Virus record (IMG/VR): IMGVR_UViG_3300033992_001502
Span: 1 to 64,000 of that record
Length of the DNA stretch: 64,000 bases
From: a virus
Reading direction: 5' to 3' (one strand)
In this document: positions 1 to 8,856 of the stretch, one piece after another
Numbering within the stretch: position 1 is the stretch's first letter
How the letters are laid out: each line of letters begins with the position of its first letter
Notes under the pieces: generated by a model
The model's database searches: none
What the model was told of the DNA's origin: nothing
The model's input: only the letters and a program-made list of their open reading frames with translations
Made by a program: the position numbers and the translations under genes

Positions 1-2
1 AT

Positions 3-965
3 AAACGTAAGATCCTAAACATGATCGCTCAAGGCGAAGCCATTAATTCAAAGAAGATGTTAATGGGCGATGAGAACATGGAAGGTCTAACTCAATTATT
101 TGGAGAGGCTAATGCCCGTAAAATGGTAGAGCTGCTAGTTACGATTACTGATATTTGTAATGCTAGAGACTGGAGAATACCTGAAGAGGTTGGAGCAAAA
201 ATGATTGAGCAAGGAGATTCCCTTGCCGGTATTTCAAAAATTGAATGGAAACCTAAATCTAAAAAGGATAACGATGATGATCAAGGTCAAGAAGACGGAG
301 AGTCTGAAGAAGAGACAGTTGACGAAACGACTGTTCCTACCTTAGTTATTAGAGGAATGGACCAAGCAATGTTATTCCATGAATCTATTAAAGCAATTTG
401 GGGACTGATTAATCAAGGAGGTCTTGCTAATCTAGACGATGAGACTATCCGAAAAGTGTTCATGAATACTGATACTGCCGCTGACGAAGTACAGGATCTT
501 AAACGTGCTAAATTAACTGCAGCTGATCTTAGAGATTTTATCCAATCTTTCGAAGAAGTATTTGATATTGAAAACGGTAGAGAATACGTATGGGGTAAAA
601 TGATTGACTCAACAGTCGTATCTGATTCTGACTTCTTGGACCTAATGAAATTAATATTCACAGCAGCTCCGTTATACAGAACAGTTGGCGAACAGGAACC
701 TCAATACACAGAGTCTGAAATCGCTGCTGCTAAAGAATCTTTTCCTAAAGCCAAAGCCATAGTAAATAACTTGATCCGTCTAATTAAACAGGAACTTGCT
801 GATTGGGAAGACTCTCAATCTGATTCTAGCTACGATGAGCCTGACTTTACTATGCCAGCCAACGATAGAGAACTTGATCAAGTTGATATTCAGAACATGA
901 TTGATGCAGCTCTAGATAATAGAGACTTCGCTGAAGTTGAAAGGTTAAGTAACTTACTTAAATAA
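3..965 (+). CDS. Hypothetical acidic protein, 5' end outside window
   Basis: The frame is open to the left edge, so the ATG at 21 is probably internal and the gene is partial. The visible protein is about 320 residues, helical-looking, with an acidic linker (KKDNDDDQGQEDGESEEE, about residues 81-98 counted from the ATG at 21) between two globular halves. The C-terminus (IDAALDNRDFAEVERLSNLL) looks like a short helical hairpin. I do not recognise the family. It sits 3 nt before a run of putative capsid-internal proteins, so a structural or head-related role is possible but only inferred. Confidence 0.7.
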   Translation, partial: KRKILNMIAQGEAINSKKMLMGDENMEGLTQLFGEANARKMVELLVTITDICNARDWRIPEEVGAKMIEQGDSLAGISKIEWKPKSKKDNDDDQGQEDGESEEETVDETTVPTLVIRGMDQAMLFHESIKAIWGLINQGGLANLDDETIRKVFMNTDTAADEVQDLKRAKLTAADLRDFIQSFEEVFDIENGREYVWGKMIDSTVVSDSDFLDLMKLIFTAAPLYRTVGEQEPQYTESEIAAAKESFPKAKAIVNNLIRLIKQELADWEDSQSDSSYDEPDFTMPANDRELDQVDIQNMIDAALDNRDFAEVERLSNLLK

Positions 966-968
966 GTA

Positions 969-1814
969 ATGAAGCATCTTAAGATATTTGAAAGTTGGGT
1001 CAACGAATCCCTTACTGCTGATCAAATCGCTGATAAAATTCAAATAGCCGTTGCTGGTTCAGGAACTGCAGAGGGTGATTTAGTATCAGCAATCAAGTCT
1101 ATTCCCGATGCTGCATCCATGGTTCGTGTAAACAAAGCACTTAAAACCGGGTTCGATACAAAGAGCTGGGATTACGCAAGTGTTGGCGATGCAATTACCG
1201 GAGAACTTGGATCCTTTGATCAAGATTACTTGGATCAAATCAACACTCACATAAAGAATATTAGAGCTGAGAAGTACTTAGGATCTTTCGTTGCTCCTCC
1301 TCCACCTGAAGATACAGTATTAAAGGTTATTGAGCCTAGGGTAATCCAACATGAAGGCTACAAACCAAAGAAGTACATAGACTCTAAAGGAAATCCAACA
1401 GTCGGTGTAGGATTCAATCTAAACCGCTCTGACTCAACGTCAATGCTTAGGTCAGTTGGTGCAAATCCAATAAAGATAAAGTCAGGCCAGTCTGCATTAA
1501 CCGATCAGCAGATTAAAGCTCTTCTGCATACTGATCTTCAAGCCGCAAAGTCTTTAGCTAAAACTTTAGTATCAGATAATGGGAAAGTCAGCATAGCTAA
1601 AGTTTGGCCAAGCTTGCCACAATCAGTACAAGGAGTCTTAATTGAAATGGTATTTAATTTAGGAGCTAAAGGCCTATCTGAGTTTAACACGTTTCTACTT
1701 CACATAGCTTCAAAGAATTTCAAGGCTGCATCCAAAGAGATGTTAAATTCTTCATGGGCAAAACAGGTCGGTAATCGAGCAATAACTCTATCTAACATTG
1801 TTAAATCTGCATAA
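969..1814 (+). CDS. Capsid-targeted GH24 lysozyme (T4 lysozyme-like)
   Basis: 281 residues in three parts. Residues 1-14 (MKHLKIFESWVNES) resemble the T4 capsid-targeting sequence. Residues 16-105 form a small helical domain with a GSGTAEGDLVSAI motif reminiscent of annexin-like repeats. After a PPPPE linker, residues 119-281 match the T4 lysozyme fold. The catalytic triad pattern is present: E129 (HEGY), D138 (YIDS) and T144 (PTVGVG), and the C-terminal SSWAKQVGNRA parallels SRWYNQTPNRA of T4 lysozyme. It would cleave peptidoglycan. With a capsid-targeting tag it may be packaged and act at entry rather than at lysis. It lies 3 nt after the upstream gene. Confidence 0.85.
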   Translation: MKHLKIFESWVNESLTADQIADKIQIAVAGSGTAEGDLVSAIKSIPDAASMVRVNKALKTGFDTKSWDYASVGDAITGELGSFDQDYLDQINTHIKNIRAEKYLGSFVAPPPPEDTVLKVIEPRVIQHEGYKPKKYIDSKGNPTVGVGFNLNRSDSTSMLRSVGANPIKIKSGQSALTDQQIKALLHTDLQAAKSLAKTLVSDNGKVSIAKVWPSLPQSVQGVLIEMVFNLGAKGLSEFNTFLLHIASKNFKAASKEMLNSSWAKQVGNRAITLSNIVKSA

Positions 1815-1820
1815 CTTTAG

Positions 1821-1826
1821 TATATT
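1821..1826 (+). promoter_or_regulatory. -10-like element before smpB
   Basis: AGTATATT, 9 nt, ATG at 1836. Confidence 0.55.
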
Positions 1827-1835
1827 ATTACTAAG

Positions 1836-2258
1836 ATGATAGCAGAAAACCGAAAAGCCCGACACGAATACACATTTTTAGAGACATGGACCGCTGGGAT
1901 CTCCTTAACTGGATCAGAGGTCAAGTCAATTAAGGCGGGTAACCTTGACTTTACTGGATCCTGGTGCGAACTTCGGTCAGGTGAATGCTTCTGTCGAGAA
2001 CTGTACATAAAAGAATCAACCTCAGCATACAGTCACCAAGGTAAACGAGAGAGGAAGCTACTCTTAACTAAAAAGGAACTAAAGAAACTAAATAAACTGA
2101 TGGACAGGGGCCTCACAATCGTTCCAGTAAAGATCTTCGTTAACTCGTCAGGTTTAATTAAGATTGCGATTGCTCTAGCCAAAGGAAAGAAGGATTGGGA
2201 TAAGCGACATGTTATTAAAGAACGAGATCTCAGCCGAGCTTTAACCTCTGAATACTAG
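1836..2258 (+). CDS. smpB: SmpB-like tmRNA-binding protein
   Basis: 140 residues, close to the usual 150-160 of SmpB. Family signatures are visible: an N-terminal NRKARHEY followed by FLETWTAGISLTGSEVKSIK, the GNLDFTGSWCEL segment, HQGKRERKLLL, and the C-terminal GKKDWDKRH before a basic tail. SmpB binds the tRNA-like part of tmRNA and lets it enter stalled ribosomes. No tmRNA gene was found in the window, so it may work with host tmRNA or one outside. A TATATT element sits 9 nt before the ATG. Confidence 0.9.
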   Translation: MIAENRKARHEYTFLETWTAGISLTGSEVKSIKAGNLDFTGSWCELRSGECFCRELYIKESTSAYSHQGKRERKLLLTKKELKKLNKLMDRGLTIVPVKIFVNSSGLIKIAIALAKGKKDWDKRHVIKERDLSRALTSEY

Positions 2259-2259
2259 A

Positions 2260-2267
2260 ATAAATAA
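2260..2267 (+). promoter_or_regulatory. T4-late-like element
   Basis: ATAAATAA upstream of a capsid-tagged gene (2288). Confidence 0.5.
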
Positions 2268-2287
2268 CCCTGAAATAATTACATTAA

Positions 2288-3121
2288 ATGCCAAAGTACA
2301 TTAAATTATTTGAAGCTTTCCAAAACGAAGCCCAAGCATATAAGTTCGATCCAACTAAATCAGTCTTAACTGGAGCTGCAGTATACAGTGCTGGAACATC
2401 ATACGCTAAATTTACACTAGGTCGAATCTATATTGCGACTGAAGATAATGAATCCACCAAAAAAGCACCAGGAAACGTATTAGTCCTTTTAACGGCTAAG
2501 AACAAGGACGTTGAGAAAAAACTTACTGATCTTGGTGGAGTGGCTGCGGCTCTTCAAGCTAGCGAAATTAACGAACCGCCTGCAGCTGGAGGTGGAGTCT
2601 ACAAGTATCAAGCATCCTACATATTTAATTTAACTGATCCAGTTGCAGGAGATCAAATTCTTGGTAAAATTGCAGCTGCTATTAACACAGCACCGACTGG
2701 TTCAACTGGAACAAGCGGTACAGCTGGAACTGCTGGAAGCAAGGGAGATTACGCAGAAGGTTTCTTTGGAAAAGATATTATGACAGCTTTTAGATCGCAT
2801 GTCGCCGATGTTACTGGAGTTGCATATCAAGCAGCAACCAGTATTCCAGCGTATCAAGCATCTCTTCAAAACAAGGAACTAAACAAGAGACTTAATTCGG
2901 ATGCTGAATTTTTAAAGTTAATGAAAGAGGTTGAAGAGCAAGCTAAGTTAACAAACGTTGTTGACTTTACTACTGGAAAAACGAAGGATGGAAAGATCGA
3001 TGCAAAATATCTTGAAATAAGAAAAAAGGTTGCAGCTAGAACTGAAGTAATTAAAAGTCAGTTAATGAATGCTGGTTCTACCGGTACATCAGGTACGGCT
3101 GGTACCGCAGGTAAAATCTAA
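2288..3121 (+). CDS. Putative capsid-internal protein with GSTGTSGTAGTAG repeats
   Basis: 277 residues. The N-terminus MPKYIKLFEAFQNEA fits the capsid-targeting pattern of its neighbours. The body is unrecognised. The 13-residue peptide GSTGTSGTAGTAG occurs twice, as a linker near residue 140 and at the C-terminus, written with different synonymous codons. It follows an ATAAATAA late-promoter-like element at 2260. Function unknown; capsid location is inferred from the tag. Confidence 0.75.
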   Translation: MPKYIKLFEAFQNEAQAYKFDPTKSVLTGAAVYSAGTSYAKFTLGRIYIATEDNESTKKAPGNVLVLLTAKNKDVEKKLTDLGGVAAALQASEINEPPAAGGGVYKYQASYIFNLTDPVAGDQILGKIAAAINTAPTGSTGTSGTAGTAGSKGDYAEGFFGKDIMTAFRSHVADVTGVAYQAATSIPAYQASLQNKELNKRLNSDAEFLKLMKEVEEQAKLTNVVDFTTGKTKDGKIDAKYLEIRKKVAARTEVIKSQLMNAGSTGTSGTAGTAGKI

Positions 3122-3131
3122 TTAATTGTTA

Positions 3132-4271
3132 ATGAAGCACTTACAACTGTTTGAAAACTGGAAAGACGAATTATCTACAAGCCAATCTCAATTGGCTGAG
3201 CTCGATGCTCTGCGCGATTTCGCAATTATATCAGCAGACGATTACGCTCAACAAGGAAAGGCTCTTCTGAGCAAGATCGCTGGAATTAATCGTAAACTTC
3301 TTAAAGACGCTGATGCGACTCATCCTCGATGGTCAGCTGAGTGGTTAGCTGAAATTTCTGAGTACCCTTCTCTTACTTGGTTAACTGATTCGCTAGCTTC
3401 GCCTGAATTACAGTCACTATTGGCAAAAGGATTTTATCCATGTTCAAGTAATATTCAACTGGGAAACCGTACCTTAATGCTATCTAAAAATCCTAACTAT
3501 TCTCCATTAACTGATACAGCAATTGGATTCTTTTCTTCAATTAATGTAGTACGTCGAATCGTGCAGAAGCCTAATCCTAAGATGACTTACATGGATCAAA
3601 AGCTTAAAGAACTAGATGGAGGTCTTTCTCCAGTAGAGTTCATGAAGCAGGCAAGTCTATGGGTTCAGGAGAATTTAGTTCTAGAAGTAGACTACCTTCC
3701 AAGTAAAAGAGCTTATGCAAGTGATGTAAAGAAAGAGAATCAAGTCGAATTAATGTATTCAACTCTTGAGACTAAATTTGCAGAGCGCGGCGTTAATTTA
3801 GATAGAACACAAATTAAAGCTCTTCCAATTCGAGGTCTGTATCACGGGTCAGTTGAGATGGCAAAATTAATAAAGCTGCTACAAAAGCAAACCGATCAGT
3901 CAAAACCTCTTGAGCTGCCGTTAAACGAGTGGAGTAAATACACTCAGTCAGAAATAGATGCAATGTCTAATCCTAATTTAGTATGGACCGTTTCAGCAAA
4001 CGGCCAGCTCCGATTTGGGTTAGGCTACCCTTACGACAACAATATCCCAACCGATATTAGCAGATTAAATATCAAGCTTGAGTCTACGACTATTCTTGAT
4101 TACGTATCGGCTGCTAGTACTCAGGTTACGAATCAGTTATTAACTAAATTATCTCAAGCTGGACTGCAATTCATACAGAAGCTTGAGTGTCCAACTGAAG
4201 AGATTGACTTGGACATGTACCCAACTATTCAAGTTAATGAAATCAAAAATATCAGAGACCAACGTCGATGA
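3132..4271 (+). CDS. Putative capsid-internal protein
   Basis: 379 residues from the ATG at 3132. A TTG six bases earlier is in frame, but starting at 3132 gives MKHLQLFENWKDEL, matching the capsid-targeting sequences nearby. The rest is mixed alpha/beta with no motif I recognise. It overlaps the next gene by 4 nt (ATGA), suggesting translational coupling. Function unknown. Confidence 0.75.
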   Translation: MKHLQLFENWKDELSTSQSQLAELDALRDFAIISADDYAQQGKALLSKIAGINRKLLKDADATHPRWSAEWLAEISEYPSLTWLTDSLASPELQSLLAKGFYPCSSNIQLGNRTLMLSKNPNYSPLTDTAIGFFSSINVVRRIVQKPNPKMTYMDQKLKELDGGLSPVEFMKQASLWVQENLVLEVDYLPSKRAYASDVKKENQVELMYSTLETKFAERGVNLDRTQIKALPIRGLYHGSVEMAKLIKLLQKQTDQSKPLELPLNEWSKYTQSEIDAMSNPNLVWTVSANGQLRFGLGYPYDNNIPTDISRLNIKLESTTILDYVSAASTQVTNQLLTKLSQAGLQFIQKLECPTEEIDLDMYPTIQVNEIKNIRDQRR

Positions 4272-5704
4272 AACACATACAGCTATACGAAAGCTGGATA
4301 TTTGAGAATGTCCAAGCAGCAAAAGCATACATGCTTAAGAGAGCAGCACAGTCTCTAGGAAAAGAAGTAAGTGAACTTACTCCTGAGGAACAGACTCGTG
4401 CTCTAAACAATCGTCAATACCTAGAAGTACTTGAATTACTTGGTCAAAAATACAATGGTTACTTAGGAACTTTCGTTAAATTCCATTTCGAACAGAGAAT
4501 TTCAGTAGACCAATTGAAACAACTATTGGACCAAATGATTAAGTACCGTCAACTAGTTAGCACTCTTCCATATACACTAGATGCCTATTCAAACGGAAAT
4601 CCTGAACCTGGATCTACAGTTTCAGGTTTTGAAGCGCTAATGGACCAGTTCAGAACATTTGAATTTAATTCCAAAGGTAAATGGATAATTGATGCTCTTC
4701 CTAGAGAACTTAGAGATCAGGCTCGTGCTCTTGATCCGGAAAAACAAAAGGAACTTATTCGTATTGGTTGGACAATCGCTGATCAGGGCGAAGCTATTCA
4801 AAAGAGAGTAATGTCCAAAGTTGCTCGCTACCGAACTATTCAAGATTTCATGAAGTATGCATTAGATATTTCAAGCTCAGATGAAGGTTCTCAAAAATTA
4901 GTAGCTCAAGCTGAAAGTCTTTCTCCTGAAATTCAGGTAATGTACGATGATAATAATTACGTGGTCTTTTCAGTTAGGACTGAAGCTGCACAGAAAGCAA
5001 TATTCCGTATGGCTAACTGGTGTCTAAACACTGGAAGTTGGGACTCTTATGTAAGTCGTGGAGTTCAATTAAATATCCTTAACTTTAATGTTCCGAATAG
5101 TGATCCAATGTTTGTAACTGGAACAACAGTCCTTGCCTCAGACTCAAGTGTTAAAGCGTCACACGATGCAAACGACCGCAATATAAAGAAAGATTCTGAT
5201 CCAGCTACTCATTTACAAATGAACGGCTATCCGGAAGATCTTGTTAATCAAGTAATTGCACTACTTCCGTCTGAGATAGTGGTGAAGACTGTTCTTGCAA
5301 ATATTATGTCTAAAGCAGGAGTTGATGCAAAGATCCAATCACTTGCGGTTGCAGGTCATGATCTAGAAACCCTAACTGATCCAGTCGCTAGAGAACAGGT
5401 TGAAAGAGATTTGCTAATTATTATTGATAACGAATTTGAATCAGAGAATTTCTCAACTGAAGCAATGTTGGAAGGATTCAAGAAACATGGAATACTTTCA
5501 ATGTTCGCTGCTAAGCTATACCATAAACTTCTAGTAGGTAAAATCTCTCAAGAAGATGTTGATGCAATCTTTGCTAAGACAGAAAGAGGCTTTGAACTCT
5601 TAACCAGAAATGTAAACAACTGGCCTGATCCAAAGATTAAGGCAAAGATTACTGCCGTGCTTGCCGCGAAAGATCAAATTCTGAATTTAGCAAGAACTGT
5701 CTAA
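4268..5704 (+). CDS. Large putative capsid-internal protein
   Basis: 478 residues starting MKHIQLYESWIFEN, again the capsid-targeting type. The protein is mostly helical and charged. The stretch RMANWCLNTGSWDSYVSRG near residues 247-265 is tryptophan-rich. No enzyme signature recognised. It ends the 969-5704 run of tagged genes, interrupted only by smpB. Size and tag suggest an abundant or ejected internal head protein. Confidence 0.75.
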   Translation: MKHIQLYESWIFENVQAAKAYMLKRAAQSLGKEVSELTPEEQTRALNNRQYLEVLELLGQKYNGYLGTFVKFHFEQRISVDQLKQLLDQMIKYRQLVSTLPYTLDAYSNGNPEPGSTVSGFEALMDQFRTFEFNSKGKWIIDALPRELRDQARALDPEKQKELIRIGWTIADQGEAIQKRVMSKVARYRTIQDFMKYALDISSSDEGSQKLVAQAESLSPEIQVMYDDNNYVVFSVRTEAAQKAIFRMANWCLNTGSWDSYVSRGVQLNILNFNVPNSDPMFVTGTTVLASDSSVKASHDANDRNIKKDSDPATHLQMNGYPEDLVNQVIALLPSEIVVKTVLANIMSKAGVDAKIQSLAVAGHDLETLTDPVAREQVERDLLIIIDNEFESENFSTEAMLEGFKKHGILSMFAAKLYHKLLVGKISQEDVDAIFAKTERGFELLTRNVNNWPDPKIKAKITAVLAAKDQILNLARTV

Positions 5705-5715
5705 GACTTATTTAG

Positions 5716-5721
5716 TATAAT
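5716..5721 (+). promoter_or_regulatory. -10-like element 7 nt before ATG
   Basis: AGTATAAT, 7 nt, ATG at 5729. Confidence 0.6.
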
Positions 5722-5728
5722 AGTCTTA

Positions 5729-6343
5729 ATGATAGACAATTTACAACTTATTAAACCCCTTTTAAACTTTTCAGAGAAGGGAGACTTCTATATGCTGTAC
5801 GTGTTTAAACGTAAGAAGGATCAGCCGGAGGGAGAGAGAGACAATCACCAGTCAGTTAGAACAATCAAAACCTATTGTATTGAAAGCCTTGACCATTTAG
5901 ATAGAAGATGGGAAGAGATCTTGCAGTTATGTGAGATGTTTAAGGCTCGTGCATACATTCATGTACAAAAACAGAATCATTTTGACGTTAGCTTAAACAT
6001 GATGGTTGCTCTTGCTCAAAGAATTCAAGACGGCAACACCAATCAAAAGGGTCTGTTCGACTCAGTCGTCGGTCAAATCAAAACTCAAGAAAAGAGATGG
6101 ATTGTTGATATCGATACTAAAGATGAGATCACAGTTCATAGGATCGTTCATATAATCGATTCAAATATAAAGCCTGAGGGCTCAAAGATTATTACATGTA
6201 TTCCAACCAAGAACGGTTATCACCTGATCACCAAGCGTTTTGATGTATTGGAGTTTACAAAATACATGAAACTTCAAGGAGATGTTCCAGATATTCAAAA
6301 GAAGAACCCTACTTTATTATATTATCCAAATAGTTTAGATTAA
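5729..6343 (+). CDS. Hypothetical protein, possible primase-polymerase-like fold
   Basis: 204 residues. The C-terminal half holds RWIVDIDTKDE (about residues 130-140) and NGYHLITKRFD, an arrangement resembling the DxD and histidine motifs of archaeo-eukaryotic primases. The third motif is not clear, so this is only a guess. A TATAAT element ends 7 nt before the ATG. It is followed by a small membrane protein gene. Confidence 0.55.
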   Translation: MIDNLQLIKPLLNFSEKGDFYMLYVFKRKKDQPEGERDNHQSVRTIKTYCIESLDHLDRRWEEILQLCEMFKARAYIHVQKQNHFDVSLNMMVALAQRIQDGNTNQKGLFDSVVGQIKTQEKRWIVDIDTKDEITVHRIVHIIDSNIKPEGSKIITCIPTKNGYHLITKRFDVLEFTKYMKLQGDVPDIQKKNPTLLYYPNSLD

Positions 6344-6345
6344 TT

Positions 6346-6543
6346 ATGCAAAATCAAATCATTCAAGACGTATGTCTTTATTTCTTATTCGGTATTTGTT
6401 GGATGATACTCGTTGAGTACATCGACTCCAAACAACCTGAGAAACAGTTAACTGTAATTGCTAGAATAGTAATTATCGTAACGTGGCCGCTAGCCGCATT
6501 CATTGGGATCCTAACCCTAATTCGAAAATCATTAAACAATTAA
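6346..6543 (+). CDS. Small two-span membrane protein
   Basis: 65 residues with two hydrophobic segments (about 6-25 and 37-58) joined by a charged turn (DSKQPEKQ). It starts 3 nt after the upstream stop. Function unknown. Confidence 0.65.
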   Translation: MQNQIIQDVCLYFLFGICWMILVEYIDSKQPEKQLTVIARIVIIVTWPLAAFIGILTLIRKSLNN

Positions 6544-6545
6544 CA

Positions 6546-6755
6546 ATGGCAAAAACCGTAGTAGTAAAAGAACAGTTCAGAACAAACGAACTAAGCCTAA
6601 ACCCAGGTGGGTACACAGTTACCGTAGTATATTCAAACGGCGACAAGCGAGTTTATAATAACGTAAAGAATCCCAAAGCCTACATTGGATCAATATCGAA
6701 AGCACAAGATGTTTCTCAAGCCCTAGTTGACGGAGAACTTTATTGGTCTCGATAA
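6546..6755 (+). CDS. Small hypothetical protein
   Basis: 69 residues from the ATG at 6546 (MAKTVVVKEQF), 3 nt after the preceding stop. A longer in-frame start at 6483 would overlap that gene and lacks an A-rich leader, so the shorter form is preferred. Predicted beta-rich (GGYTVTVVYSNGDKRVY). Function unknown. Confidence 0.65.
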   Translation: MAKTVVVKEQFRTNELSLNPGGYTVTVVYSNGDKRVYNNVKNPKAYIGSISKAQDVSQALVDGELYWSR

Positions 6756-6759
6756 ATAA
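6752..6759 (+). promoter_or_regulatory. T4-late-like element
   Basis: ATAAATAA, 12 nt before the glycosyltransferase ATG. Confidence 0.5.
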
Positions 6760-6771
6760 CTAGAAAGCACT

Positions 6772-7578
6772 ATGCATAAATTAAGTTTCGTTTGCACGTC
6801 CTATCGTAGGTACCGTTGCGTTGAACGAATAATCGAACAGTACTTACAACAAGACTATCGAAATGCTGAGCTAATTATCTTAAATACTGATACTGACAAT
6901 CCATTTCGGTTATCTGATGGATTGCTGTATGCAAATATTACAGTAATTAATAATTCAATTGATTACGTTACTGGATTACCGTATACTAATCGTGGAGCCA
7001 TTTGTAGAGATGCAGTCTCCCATGCAACTGGCGACTACTTCATGTTAGCTGATGACGATGATGTTTACTTGCCTTGGCATTTTAGACAAGCAGTTGAAGG
7101 TATAATTGAAATCGGGCACGATTCATGGAAACCTGAGATGAGTATGTTTGCGGCTCCTAATAAGCTAGAGCTTGTTCGTAATACAATGGAGGCATCCGTT
7201 ATTGTAAAGATGCACAGAATCAGAGAGATTGGTTTCCGAACTGATGCAACCGGGTATGAAGGTTTAAGCTGGTACACCAAGCTTAGAGATGAGGGTCAAT
7301 TGGACGAGCACAACCCACGATATATTCCTTCTTACTGCTTTAACTGGTCAGATCCAGCTGAATTGGCTGGCCATAAACAGAGCGGCGATATCAACAATCC
7401 AAATAACTTTGAGAACCATAAGTTAAGTTCAAGAGATATTTCAGATAAGCCACTAGATCGCTGCGGCTCTCTAGAGATTACTAAGTTCTATCAAAAGTAC
7501 TTTGATTTCTTACGAGCAAATCAAGATAAGTTCAGTCAAGATCTTTGGGGCAGGTACGCAAAAACGTATATCGGTTAA
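6772..7578 (+). CDS. GT-A family 2 glycosyltransferase
   Basis: 268 residues. It begins with LSFVCTSYRRYRCVERIIEQ and has ADDDD at residues 93-97, the metal- and nucleotide-sugar-binding acidic motif of GT-A enzymes, followed by YLPWHF. It probably transfers a sugar to DNA, a virion protein or a host surface glycan; the substrate cannot be read from sequence. An ATAAATAA late-type element lies just upstream (6752), suggesting late expression. Confidence 0.8.
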   Translation: MHKLSFVCTSYRRYRCVERIIEQYLQQDYRNAELIILNTDTDNPFRLSDGLLYANITVINNSIDYVTGLPYTNRGAICRDAVSHATGDYFMLADDDDVYLPWHFRQAVEGIIEIGHDSWKPEMSMFAAPNKLELVRNTMEASVIVKMHRIREIGFRTDATGYEGLSWYTKLRDEGQLDEHNPRYIPSYCFNWSDPAELAGHKQSGDINNPNNFENHKLSSRDISDKPLDRCGSLEITKFYQKYFDFLRANQDKFSQDLWGRYAKTYIG

Positions 7579-7589
7579 GAATTTGTCTA

Positions 7590-7597
7590 ATAAATAA
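7590..7597 (+). promoter_or_regulatory. T4-late-like element
   Basis: ATAAATAA, 5 nt before the tagged nucleotidyltransferase ATG. Confidence 0.52.
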
Positions 7598-7602
7598 CTT
7601 AG

Positions 7603-8748
7603 ATGAAACACTTAAAACCATACAACCAGTTCCTTAATGAGGGAGAATTCTACAAAGGAGAATTGAACTCTATATTCTGGCAGGACCAGAAGTTTAACCC
7701 AGAGGTTCGTACGAAACTTTTGCAGATTGCAACTGATTTCTATACTGACCTAAAAGTTGAAGCACCAATCATAGACATTCATTTGACTGGATCTCTAGCT
7801 AACTTTAACTGGACAGAACACTCTGACTTGGACGTCCATGTTATTCTAGACTTTACTATTATCGGAGATGACGTTGAGCTTGTAAAGAAAGCAGTTGATG
7901 GATTACGTTTTATCTGGAATCTTAGACACCCAGTAAAGATCCAAGGTTTTGATGTTGAATTGTATGCACAAGACAAGGACGAACCACACGTTGCATCAGG
8001 TTTATATTCCCTAATGAAAGACGAATGGATCACGGTTCCTGAACCAAGTAATCCACAGATTGACGAAAAGGATGTTTACCGTAAAGTAGAGGCATTCATT
8101 ACTGAAATTGAGGAACTTGAAAAGGAAGTAGTTAAGTCAGATTCAGATCAGGCTAGAGAAGTACAGGACAGAATCTCTGCTCTTAAACAGAAAATCATGA
8201 AGGCTCGTAAAGAGGGTCTTGCTGCAAACGGTGAGTTCTCTATCGAGAATCTAGTATTTAAACAGTTGCGTAATCAAGGTTACCTTGAGAGATTGATTGA
8301 CTTAGGCGCTGATGCATATTCCCATATCTATTCTGAACCAAACGATTCACTAGACGATAAGCCATCTGATGTAAACGAAAATATCTCAATGGGAAAAGGC
8401 AGTTGCGTTCTAGTACTTGGTCCTGAAGTTCAGGGTCAAAAGAGACTATTCGCGTTTCATGCAGAATACATTAATGAAGTTGAACGAAACGGTTGGCAAG
8501 TAAAAATGGTTGGACTTGGCGCTCCAAGTCTGGTTGTTAATCAAGACGGTAGACTTGTTGCAAAGCAGGTTAACATGAATGCTGCTAATCTAAAGAAGTT
8601 CGCAGGTCTTTCCAGCAATACAGTAGTCTTAAATTCAAAAACCAAGACCCCATACTGGCACCAAACCGTTAAGTACACGAATCATCAAACTCTACTAAAC
8701 GACATGGGTCGTACATTAATGTCAATTCCCGGAGTTTCTTTCGACTAA
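7603..8748 (+). CDS. Capsid-targeted nucleotidyltransferase-fold protein
   Basis: 381 residues. The N-terminus MKHLKPYNQFLNEG is a capsid-targeting-like tag. Residues 60-84 contain HLTGSLANFNWTEHSDLDVH, the GS-x-DxD signature of the Pol-beta-type nucleotidyltransferase fold (G63 S64, D75, D77), with a third acidic site likely in GFDVELY near 115-121. A coiled-coil segment follows (about 150-190), then a C-terminal domain of unknown type. Such enzymes transfer nucleotides to RNA, small molecules or proteins. With the tag it may be injected into the host. An ATAAATAA element lies 5 nt upstream. Confidence 0.8.
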   Translation: MKHLKPYNQFLNEGEFYKGELNSIFWQDQKFNPEVRTKLLQIATDFYTDLKVEAPIIDIHLTGSLANFNWTEHSDLDVHVILDFTIIGDDVELVKKAVDGLRFIWNLRHPVKIQGFDVELYAQDKDEPHVASGLYSLMKDEWITVPEPSNPQIDEKDVYRKVEAFITEIEELEKEVVKSDSDQAREVQDRISALKQKIMKARKEGLAANGEFSIENLVFKQLRNQGYLERLIDLGADAYSHIYSEPNDSLDDKPSDVNENISMGKGSCVLVLGPEVQGQKRLFAFHAEYINEVERNGWQVKMVGLGAPSLVVNQDGRLVAKQVNMNAANLKKFAGLSSNTVVLNSKTKTPYWHQTVKYTNHQTLLNDMGRTLMSIPGVSFD

Positions 8749-8766
8749 TCTTATCACTTACTGTAG

Positions 8767-8772
8767 TATAAT
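8767..8772 (+). promoter_or_regulatory. -10-like element, topoisomerase leader
   Basis: AGTATAATAAC, 84 nt before the topoisomerase ATG. Confidence 0.5.
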
Positions 8773-8856
8773 AACAACAAGCGTAAATACTATTGGGCTT
8801 GACAGAAATATCTATGTCTTAAAACTTTTAGGACTTTTACAAATACAATAGACAAT

